From: Actinomycetes bacterium
GTDB lineage: Bacteria > Actinomycetota > Actinomycetes > Propionibacteriales > Propionibacteriaceae
Assembly: GCA_029778515.1 (NCBI GenBank)
Contig: JAKOQD010000134.1
Span: 1-12,317, forward strand
DNA: 12,317 nt
Direction of reading: 5' to 3'
Positions within the stretch are counted from its first letter, which is position 1. The number at the start of each line of letters is the position of its first letter. Below, piece by piece: positions 8,301 through 12,317 of this stretch. The position numbers were made by a program, and so were the translations under genes. The notes under the pieces are model-generated. The model was not told where the DNA came from, did no database searches, and worked only from the letters and a program-made list of their open reading frames with translations.

Positions 8301-9138
8301 TCATCCCGCTGACCCAAGTCACCCCGCGGACCCAAATCACCCCGGCGACCCACGTCATCCCGGGCTTGCCCCGGGCTCTCCGTCCGCGGATGATCCCGGC
8401 GTTCGCCGGGATGCCATGGAGGGTGCCCTCGTGGCTACCCGGGCGCTACTCAGCCTCGCCGACGAACTGGTGGACAAGTCGGTCTGGATCGTCGGCGGCG
8501 ACGGCTGGGCGTACGACATCGGCTACGGCGGTCTCGACCATGTGCTCGGTAGCGGCCGGAACGTGAACATCCTGGTGCTCGACACCGAGGTCTACTCCAA
8601 CACCGGCGGGCAGGCGTCCAAGTCGACCCCGCGCGCAGCGATGGCGAAGTTCGCGACGGCGGGGAAGGGCACGCCGAAGAAGGATCTCGGCGTGTTGGCG
8701 CAGGCCTACGGAGACGTCTATGTCGCGCAGTTGGCGATCGGAGCGAACCAGCAGCAGACGGTCCGCGCGATGCTCGAGGCCCAGGCGTGGCCGGGGCCGT
8801 CCCTGCTGATCGCCTATTCGACGTGCATCGCGCACGGCATCGACATGGCCACGTCCATGACCCATCAGGCGGAAGCCGTAGCCAGCGGGTATTGGCCGCT
8901 GTATCGCTACCGTCCCGGCGACGGCCAGCCGCTGCATCTGGACAGTAAGGCGCCCACCCTCCCGGTGGCTGACTTCATGTCGAGCGAGGCCCGGTTCGCA
9001 ATGCTTAGACGGGCCAATCCGTCAAGAGCCGAGGAATTGGCACAGCTAGCCCAAGCGGACGCCGACGTTCGCTGGCACTATTACTCGCAACTGGCCGGTG
9101 TGGAACGCGTCCTGCCGGCCGTCAAGGAGGAATCATGA
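5329..9138 (+). CDS. nifJ: Pyruvate:ferredoxin (flavodoxin) oxidoreductase
   Basis: This enzyme oxidises pyruvate + CoA to acetyl-CoA + CO2 and reduces ferredoxin or flavodoxin. It is a single-chain homodimeric type with all domains in order. The pyruvate/TPP domain has YPITPSSAMGE (T37), E70 and R120, matching T31, E64 and R114 of the Desulfocurvibacter africanus enzyme with a constant offset of 6. GRYGLSSKEFTP follows at ~407-418. Two [4Fe-4S] ferredoxin motifs are C732/735/738/742 and C788/791/794/798. Proximal-cluster cysteines are C862, C865, C890 and C1166. The TPP/Mg motif is GDGWAYDIGYGG with SNTGGQ downstream. All key residues are present. The protein has 1269 residues; removing two in-frame repeat-derived inserts (about 357-400 and 988-1029) leaves about 1183, the usual size. 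The start ATG is preceded by GAGGAG at 5312-5317. It lies 39 bp after the PEPCK gene, and its stop overlaps the next start (ATGA). Both inserts lie outside the recognised catalytic and cluster motifs, so the enzyme is probably functional. Confidence 0.95.
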   Translation: MAESSEAAPVRATLDGNEAAARVAHALSEVIAIYPITPSSAMGESADAWSAAGRPNLWGGVPEVVELQSEAGAAGALHGAVTKGTLGTTFTASQGLLLMLPNMYKIAGELTPVVIHVAARTVATHALSIFGDHSDVMSARMTGWAMLSASSVQEAHDFALVAHAATLRTRVPFVHFFDGFRTSHEENTIQLLGDDVLRALVRETDVIAHRSRGLTPDAPMIRGVAENPDTFFQAAEAANPFHFAVPDVVAEVFGELAEHTGRRYSLVDYHGAPDAERVVVAMGSSAGCLAETVEELVHRGEKVGMLTVRLYRPFPVAAFLAALPRSVRSIAVLDRTKEPGAPAEPLHADVLVALASAGPRHPGLGPGSLHDPRASDGDPGFRRNDVEGRNDLVGRDDLVAPTVIGGRYGLSSKEFTPQLAKAVFDELAKPNPKPRFTVGINDDVTHLSLAPDTDFHVASEHISAVFFGLGSDGTVGAAKNSVKIIGSRPDAHAQGYFVYDSRKSGAVTVSHLRFGSTPIRSTYLIDQADFVAVHQFELLKAMQTVDVAKPGGTLLLNSPHGEQTWEHLPIEVQQLIIDKQLRTYVIDAEAVAKAAGLHRRINTVMQPCFFHLSGVLPTEEAVAAIKASVEETYGRRGRTIVEKNYQAIDAALAALSPLVVPAVASGTEHRLPPLPQAAGDFVRQVTAAMLHGQGDLLPVSALPVDGTWPTGTAKWEKRGLAAELPIWDESLCIDCGKCAITCPHTAIRIKLADPADLADAPTGFKHKEYKDRQLPGRRLIVQVAPDDCTGCGICVDICPARSKSELKHKSLNMAPAREHRDVERESFEFFLGLPEIDRTQVRHDQVKGVAQLQPLFEFSLACSGCGETPYLKTLTQLFGDRMIVANATGCSSIFGGNLPTTPYTKNADGRGPAWSNSLFEDNAEFGLGMRIAWEKQHAEARRLLAELREVVGPELADAILTADQSDEAGLAAQRERVVELKELLAAHADPSHPADPSHPADPNHPGDPRHPGLAPGSPSADDPGVRRDAMEGALVATRALLSLADELVDKSVWIVGGDGWAYDIGYGGLDHVLGSGRNVNILVLDTEVYSNTGGQASKSTPRAAMAKFATAGKGTPKKDLGVLAQAYGDVYVAQLAIGANQQQTVRAMLEAQAWPGPSLLIAYSTCIAHGIDMATSMTHQAEAVASGYWPLYRYRPGDGQPLHLDSKAPTLPVADFMSSEARFAMLRRANPSRAEELAQLAQADADVRWHYYSQLAGVERVLPAVKEES
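6406..6484. repeat. Palindromic repeat element 1, in frame within nifJ
   Basis: The element is bounded by inverted ends CGTCATCCCGG (6406-6416) and CCGGAATGACG (6474-6484), 10 of 11 pairing. It contains two hairpins: ATCCCGGGC-TTG-GCCCGGGAT (6410-6430, perfect 9-bp stem) and ATCCCGGC-TTTC-GCCGGAAT (6461-6480, one mismatch). Translated in the nifJ frame it gives a peptide running from PRHPGLGPGS to DPGFRRND (residues 359-385). Other frames read 'VIPGLARDP...IPAFAGMT', the hallmark of a repeat family seen in many bacterial genomes. Normal NifJ proteins run directly from the preceding 'LDRTKEPGAPxEP...' strand to 'VIGGRYGLSSKEF'. The element is therefore an insertion that kept the reading frame. 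Confidence 0.85.
6490..6525. repeat. Two-copy 18-bp tandem repeat in nifJ
   Basis: The units at 6490-6507 and 6508-6525 differ at one base (GGCCGGAATGACCTGGTG versus GGCCGGGATGACCTGGTG) and encode GRNDLV-GRDDLV (residues 388-399). Each unit contains GG(A/G)ATGAC, the terminal sequence of the neighbouring palindromic element. This suggests the array grew from the element's right end. Confidence 0.8.
8290..8361. repeat. Four-copy 18-bp tandem repeat encoding a hexapeptide in nifJ
   Basis: Four units start at 8290, 8308, 8326 and 8344. The consensus is GCTGACCCAAGTCATCCC, with one to a few changes per copy. They encode (A/G)DP(S/N/R)HP four times: ADPSHP, ADPSHP, ADPNHP, GDPRHP (residues 988-1011). 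Every unit carries a version of GTCATCCC, the left terminal sequence of the palindromic element that follows, and the last unit merges into that element. The reverse complement resembles the two-copy array at 6490-6525. Confidence 0.85.
8354..8415. repeat. Palindromic repeat element 2, in frame within nifJ
   Basis: This is a shorter relative of the element at 6406-6484, in the same orientation. It begins GTCATCCCGG (8354-8363) and ends CCGGGATGCC (8407-8416 by pairing; 9 of 10). Its hairpins are CCCGGG-CTTGC-CCCGGG (8359-8375) and ATCCCGGC-GTTC-GCCGGGAT (8393-8412, perfect 8-bp stem). It encodes HPGLAPGSPSADDPGVRRDA (residues 1010-1029). It sits just before 'ALLSLADELVDKSVWIVGGDGWAYDIGYGG', where other NifJ proteins have only a short linker, so it is an in-frame insertion ahead of the TPP-binding core. 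Confidence 0.85.
9124..9130 (+). promoter_or_regulatory. Ribosome binding site of the DHOD-like gene
   Basis: AAGGAGG lies 4 nt before the ATG at 9135, inside the last codons of nifJ. With the ATGA stop/start overlap this indicates translational coupling. It is the strongest Shine-Dalgarno match in the window and supports this start. Confidence 0.8.
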
Positions 9139-10142
9139 GCTCCGGTCTGGCCACCACCTACCTCGGGCTGCCGCTGTCCGGCCCGCTGATCGCGTCCGCG
9201 TCCCCGCTGACCGGGCGGATCGACTCGTTGTTGGCCCTGGAAGCCGCGGGCGCGTCCGCAGTGGTGCTGCCGTCGCTGTTCGAGGAGGACGTGGTCGCGG
9301 AGGAGTCCGAACTGGCCGAACGGCTGGAGGTGGGGGACGGCTTCGCCGAGTTCTCCGGCAGCCCGCTGCCCGAGATTGAGCAGCCCGAGTTGGGTTCGGG
9401 ACGGCATCGACGGCTGGTGCAGAAGGCGAAGGCGCAGCTGAAGATCCCCGTGATCGCGAGCCTGAACGCGACCCGGCCCGGCTCTTGGCAGCGGTACGCC
9501 GCCGAGTTGGCGGACGCTGGCGCGGACGCCCTCGAACTCAACCTCTACTCGGTGGCAGCCGACCCGTTGAAGTCGGCTGCTGAGGTCGAGCTGGACCATC
9601 TGGCCGCGATCGAAGCGGTGAAGATCGCCGTCGACATCCCGCTCGCGGTGAAGTTGTCGCCGTTCTACTCGGCAATGTCGAAGTTCGCTTCGCTGGCGGT
9701 GGACGCGGGCGCCGACGGCCTGGTGCTGTTCAACCGTTTCTATGCTCCCGACCTGGATCTGGACCGGCTCAAGTTGTTCGCGAAGGCCGATCTCTCGCAG
9801 CCTGACGACCAGCGGATCGCGCTCCGCTGGATCGGCATCCTGCGTAGTCAGCTGCCTGAAGTAGCGCTGGCGTGCACGTCTGGAGTGCATTCCGGTGAGG
9901 AGATCATCAAGGCGCTCCTGGTTGGCGCGAACGTGGCGTGCACGACTTCGGCCGTGCTCCGCCGCGGGCCCGAGGCGATCACCCAGATGCTGGCCGAGGC
10001 GGACGCCTGGCTGGCTGACCACGACTATCTCGGGGTGGACCAGCTGCGCGGTTCGATGAGCGTGGGTTCGGTAGGGGATGCGTCGGCCTACGAGCGCGCC
10101 CAGTACCAGGCCGTGCTGCTCTCCGGACGCCACGTCGGCTGA
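9135..10142 (+). CDS. Dihydroorotate dehydrogenase-like flavoprotein linked to nifJ
   Basis: This 335-residue TIM-barrel protein resembles class 1 dihydroorotate dehydrogenases. It opens with 'LGLPLSGPLIASASPLTG' (residues 10-27), has a strand-end lysine in AVKLSPF (K173), and ends in an FMN-phosphate-type region TSGVHSGEEIIKALLVGANVACTTSAVLRRG (248-278). The DHOD active-site segment NLSCPN is not kept: the equivalent stretch reads NLYSVA (N136-A141), so the Pro-Asn that helps bind orotate is missing and Ser139 may stand in for the catalytic Cys/Ser. Proteins annotated 'dihydroorotate dehydrogenase-like' beside pyruvate:ferredoxin oxidoreductase genes recur in bacteria. True pyrimidine synthesis is therefore unlikely; an FMN oxidoreductase role near NifJ is an inference. 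The start is fixed by a 4-bp overlap with the nifJ stop and by AAGGAGG. It is probably the last gene of the PEPCK-nifJ operon. Confidence 0.85.
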   Translation: MSSGLATTYLGLPLSGPLIASASPLTGRIDSLLALEAAGASAVVLPSLFEEDVVAEESELAERLEVGDGFAEFSGSPLPEIEQPELGSGRHRRLVQKAKAQLKIPVIASLNATRPGSWQRYAAELADAGADALELNLYSVAADPLKSAAEVELDHLAAIEAVKIAVDIPLAVKLSPFYSAMSKFASLAVDAGADGLVLFNRFYAPDLDLDRLKLFAKADLSQPDDQRIALRWIGILRSQLPEVALACTSGVHSGEEIIKALLVGANVACTTSAVLRRGPEAITQMLAEADAWLADHDYLGVDQLRGSMSVGSVGDASAYERAQYQAVLLSGRHVG

Positions 10143-10191
10143 CGTTCAGCCCCTAACGGTCCCTTGTCCTGCTGATCGGGGCGTCTTCCGG

Positions 10192-10261
10192 CAGTCACCC
10201 CACCCCAAGGTGGACGGTCTCGCGCCCGGACGCCACCAAACGGTCCACTTTGCGGTGACCT
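10192..10261. other. Long imperfect hairpin in an intergenic region
   Basis: Arms AAGGTGGACGGT (10207-10218) and ACGGTCCACTTT (10240-10251) pair over 12 positions with one G-U and one G-G mismatch. Outside them GTCACC (10194-10199) pairs with GGTGAC (10254-10259), and inside, GCG (10222-10224) with CGC (10231-10233). It follows the DHOD-like stop by about 50 bp and precedes the lipoprotein gene by about 50 bp. It may be a transcription terminator for the operon, although no T-tract follows, or an operator or REP-like element. The rest of 10143-10310 shows no gene. Confidence 0.5.
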
Positions 10262-10296
10262 GGGCGGGGTTGAGTCGGGCCACCAACGCCCGGGCC

Positions 10297-10302
10297 TAGA
10301 CT
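10297..10302 (+). promoter_or_regulatory. Candidate -10 box for a leaderless lipoprotein transcript
   Basis: TAGACT matches the actinobacterial TANNNT -10 pattern and ends 8 nt before the ATG at 10311, so transcription would start at or within a few bases of the start codon. No Shine-Dalgarno sequence is present. TTGAGT at 10270-10275 resembles a -35 element, but a 21-bp spacer is too long for a normal sigma-A promoter. Confidence 0.35.
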
Positions 10303-10310
10303 CGATCGCG

Positions 10311-12050
10311 ATGAGCCACAACCAGAACTCCCGCCGCGCCCTGGCCGCGCTGCTCGGCATCTCCGTCTCCCTCGGTCTGGCCGCCTGCGCGGTGCCGGAC
10401 GGGCCGGTGACGCCGGGAGAGCGGCCCAACCGGCCGACGGCGTCCGCGTCCGCTTCGGTCAATCCCGAGACCGACCCGGCCAAGCTGACCATCTCGCTGA
10501 GCCAGGTGCCGGCCTTCCGTCCGGCCACCGCGGACGCGGACGGCTGGACCACCAACGCGATGACCGACGCCGCAGGCGACTTCAAGTGGCGGGTGCTGGA
10601 CGCCGACAACCAGGTGATCCAGGACTATCAGGGCGATCAGCCGGTGGCCTTCGGCGATCCGGAGACCTACACCGATGTGCCCGGTGTGCTGACCTTTCGC
10701 GGCAACAACGCGCGCAACGGCGGGGCGTATGGCACGCCTGACGTCAAGGATAAGAAGCTTCAGGTGGTGTGGACCCAGGACACCGGTGAGGTGCGCGGGG
10801 ACAACTCCTATTGGCCGGGTGCCGGCTGGACCGGCCAGCCACTGCTGGTGAACTGGCCCGAGGCAACCCGCAAGGCGATGGGGTACGCCGACGAGTTCGC
10901 CAACGACCCTGAATTCACCGAGGTGATCTATCCAACCTTCACCGGGATGATCTACCGGCTCGACCTGGCCACCGGTAAGCAGACCAAGCCGCCGATCGAC
11001 ACCGGCTGCGGCTACAAGGGCACGGGCTCGGTCGATCCGCGGGGATACCCGCTGCTGTACGCCGGCCAGGGCCTCGACGACATGAACGGCGTTGATTGCC
11101 CATTCCAGTACCGGGTCTTTGACCTGATCAAGAACGTGCAGGTAGCGGGATGGTCGGGCAAGGACGATGGCGCGCCGCGTCAAGGATGGGGCGCCTTCGA
11201 CTCGTCTGCGCTGGTGAACGCAGCCTCCGACACGCTCTTCGCGCCGGCCGAGAACGGTCTGGTCTACAAGGCCAAGCTGAACGCGAAGTTCGACGCCGAG
11301 GCCAAGACGGTCAGTGTCGACCCGCAACTGACCAAGCTGCAGTACAGCACCCCGGTTAGCGAGAAATACGGCATCGAGTCCTCGGCGGTCGCCTACCGCA
11401 ATCTGATGTTTGCCCAGGACAACGACGGCAACCTGATCTGCTGGGACGCCAACACGCTGACCGTGGTCTGGGCGAGGGCGCTGGGCGACGACTCCGATGC
11501 GTCGCTGGTGTTGGAGCAGACCGCGGACGGCGGCGTGTTCCTGTACGCGGGCAACGAGGTGGACAAGCGCACCGACCCCGACCAGTTCATCACCAACCTG
11601 CGCAAGATCAATGCCCTCACCGGCGAGTTGGTCTGGCAGTACGACGTTCCTGCTCAACGCAGCCTGCCGAACAACGGCGGCCTGATGGCCACACCGCTGC
11701 TCGGCACCGGTGAGATCGCCGATCTGGTGCTGTTCAACGTCGCCAAGACCACGTCGGAGAAGCAGGGCGACCTGATCGCCCTCGATCGCAAGACGGGCAA
11801 ATTGGCCTGGAAGCGGCACCTCAAGCGCTACTCGTGGAGTTCGCCGACCCAGATCACCAGCTCTGACGGCCATGCCTATGTAGTCTTCGGCGACTCCGGG
11901 GGCACGCTGCATCTGATCGACCCCAACACCGGCGAGGATCTCAACACCCTCAGCTTGGGCAAGAACACCGAGGCTTCAGTGTCGGCCTACGGGGACATGC
12001 TGGTGGTGGCGTCCTACGCCAAGCGCATCTGGGGTATCCGGATCAGCTGA
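10311..12050 (+). CDS. Secreted lipoprotein with PQQ-like beta-propeller
   Basis: This 579-residue exported protein begins with a basic region (RR at 8-9), a hydrophobic core (ALAALLGISVSLGL) and a lipobox L23-A24-A25-C26, so Cys26 should be lipidated and anchor the protein outside the cytoplasmic membrane. A Pro/Ser/Thr-rich linker follows (~27-60). From ~125 the chain has beta-propeller repeats of the PQQ-like/quinoprotein-ADH type: FRGNNARNGG (129-138), GMIYRLDLATGK (212-223), GNLICWDANTLTVVW (373-387), RKINALTGELVWQY (431-444), GDLIALDRKTGKLAWKRHL (486-504) and GGTLHLIDPNTGEDL (530-544). The blade pattern is clear, but PQQ-binding residues cannot be confirmed; many such proteins bind no cofactor and act in assembly or binding roles. 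Cysteines 233 and 263 could form a disulfide. It appears monocistronic, preceded by a hairpin region and facing a convergent gene. Confidence 0.85.
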   Translation: MSHNQNSRRALAALLGISVSLGLAACAVPDGPVTPGERPNRPTASASASVNPETDPAKLTISLSQVPAFRPATADADGWTTNAMTDAAGDFKWRVLDADNQVIQDYQGDQPVAFGDPETYTDVPGVLTFRGNNARNGGAYGTPDVKDKKLQVVWTQDTGEVRGDNSYWPGAGWTGQPLLVNWPEATRKAMGYADEFANDPEFTEVIYPTFTGMIYRLDLATGKQTKPPIDTGCGYKGTGSVDPRGYPLLYAGQGLDDMNGVDCPFQYRVFDLIKNVQVAGWSGKDDGAPRQGWGAFDSSALVNAASDTLFAPAENGLVYKAKLNAKFDAEAKTVSVDPQLTKLQYSTPVSEKYGIESSAVAYRNLMFAQDNDGNLICWDANTLTVVWARALGDDSDASLVLEQTADGGVFLYAGNEVDKRTDPDQFITNLRKINALTGELVWQYDVPAQRSLPNNGGLMATPLLGTGEIADLVLFNVAKTTSEKQGDLIALDRKTGKLAWKRHLKRYSWSSPTQITSSDGHAYVVFGDSGGTLHLIDPNTGEDLNTLSLGKNTEASVSAYGDMLVVASYAKRIWGIRIS

Positions 12051-12052
12051 TA

Positions 12053-12076
12053 GCCAGGCGTCGTTCAGCGTTTGGC
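12053..12076. terminator. Possible hairpin between convergent genes
   Basis: GCCAGGCG (12053-12060) can pair with CGTTTGGC (12069-12076) in an 8-bp stem with two G-U pairs and an 8-nt loop. It follows the lipoprotein stop directly and overlaps the last codons of the opposing gene. With no T-tract in either direction, a terminator role is only suggested by position. Confidence 0.25.
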
Positions 12077-12317
12077 GGTGCCCCACATCGTGCGGACGAC
12101 CTCGCTGCCGGCGCGAATTACCTGATTCCAGAAGGTCGGCGAGCCCAGCACCTTCTCCACACCCGACTTGGCATTTGAGCGCGACGGTGCCCGGGTGCTC
12201 GTCCGGGTACTACGTCGAGCTTCAGCGTCGTACTCGCGCTGCGCTGCTTCCTGGGCCTTCGCGTCCTGCGCTGCCTGCTTCTCCGCGGCGGCCTTGGCTG
12301 CGCCTTCCTCGATTCGC
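12065..12317 (-). CDS. C-terminal part of a HerA-like (DUF853) ATPase
   Basis: Eighty-three codons of a minus-strand gene run from the right edge to TGA at 12067-12065. The visible part starts with an Ala/Glu/Lys/Gln-rich probable coiled coil (EEGAAKAAAEKQAAQDAKAQEA and on), continues through an Arg/Ser/Thr-rich linker, and ends with a conserved-looking tail, EKVLGSPTFWNQVIRAG followed by SEVVRTMWGTAKR. Actinobacterial DUF853/HerA-like bipolar-helicase-type ATPases end in just this way, with a charged helix, a basic linker and a 'GSxxFxxxxRxxGxxxxRxxxGT' tail. The ATPase core would lie beyond the window, so the identity rests on the tail alone. Low-complexity tails make alternatives possible. 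It converges on the lipoprotein gene with a 14-bp gap. Confidence 0.6.
   Translation of the reverse strand, partial: RIEEGAAKAAAEKQAAQDAKAQEAAQREYDAEARRSTRTSTRAPSRSNAKSGVEKVLGSPTFWNQVIRAGSEVVRTMWGTAKR

Noticed and set aside
8290..8361. The four 18-bp units considered as a CRISPR array
   Set aside because: There are no spacers, the units are contiguous and too short, and they are translated in frame in nifJ.
5329..9138. nifJ as a pseudogene because of two insertions
   Set aside because: The frame stays open for 1269 codons and all TPP, pyruvate and twelve Fe-S cysteine positions are intact.
10149..10182. GCCCC/GGGGC pairing just after the DHOD-like stop as a terminator
   Set aside because: There are only five pairs around a 24-nt loop and no T-tract, which is expected by chance at this GC content.
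10296..11912. A 538-codon minus-strand open frame antisense to the lipoprotein gene
   Set aside because: The opposite strand has a signal peptide, lipobox and propeller repeats, whereas this frame is low-complexity and has no family resemblance.

Overview
The window is GC-rich with strongly GC-biased third codon positions, actinobacterial-style genes, and a pairing of a very large PPi-type PEP carboxykinase with a pyruvate:ferredoxin oxidoreductase. Together these suggest a facultatively or strictly anaerobic actinomycete related to the Propionibacteriaceae. That placement is an inference from gene content; no rRNA or taxonomic marker is present.

Left part (1-1902): the last codons of an unidentified plus-strand gene (1-48) are followed by two minus-strand genes, a small polytopic DUF4203-like membrane protein (79-699) and a solitary AbiEi-like/DUF559 fusion protein (766-1695). 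Two copies of a nested palindromic repeat, 32/34 identical over their conserved core, flank the AbiEi-like gene (725-775 and 1791-1841).

Centre (1903-10142): three plus-strand genes form a likely operon. They encode PPi-dependent PEP carboxykinase (1128 aa), the pyruvate:ferredoxin/flavodoxin oxidoreductase NifJ (1269 aa, 39-bp gap) and a dihydroorotate-dehydrogenase-like flavoprotein (335 aa, ATGA overlap with nifJ). The first two enzymes would connect the PEP/oxaloacetate and pyruvate/acetyl-CoA/reduced-ferredoxin nodes, as expected for a Wood-Werkman-type propionate metabolism. nifJ is about 86 codons longer than expected. The excess is two in-frame copies of a small palindromic repeat element of the kind that encodes 'HPGLxPGS...DPGxRR' peptides. 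Each copy is accompanied by an 18-bp tandem array that encodes a repeated hexapeptide.

Right part (10143-12317): an intergenic region with a long imperfect hairpin precedes a probably leaderless lipoprotein gene with a PQQ-like beta-propeller (10311-12050). The C-terminal end of a minus-strand HerA-like (DUF853) ATPase gene enters from the right edge (12065-12317), convergent with the lipoprotein gene.

No tRNA, rRNA, CRISPR array, transposase or phage gene was seen. The most unusual content is the pair of repeat families: the palindromes around the AbiEi-like gene and the protein-coding palindromic insertions inside nifJ.
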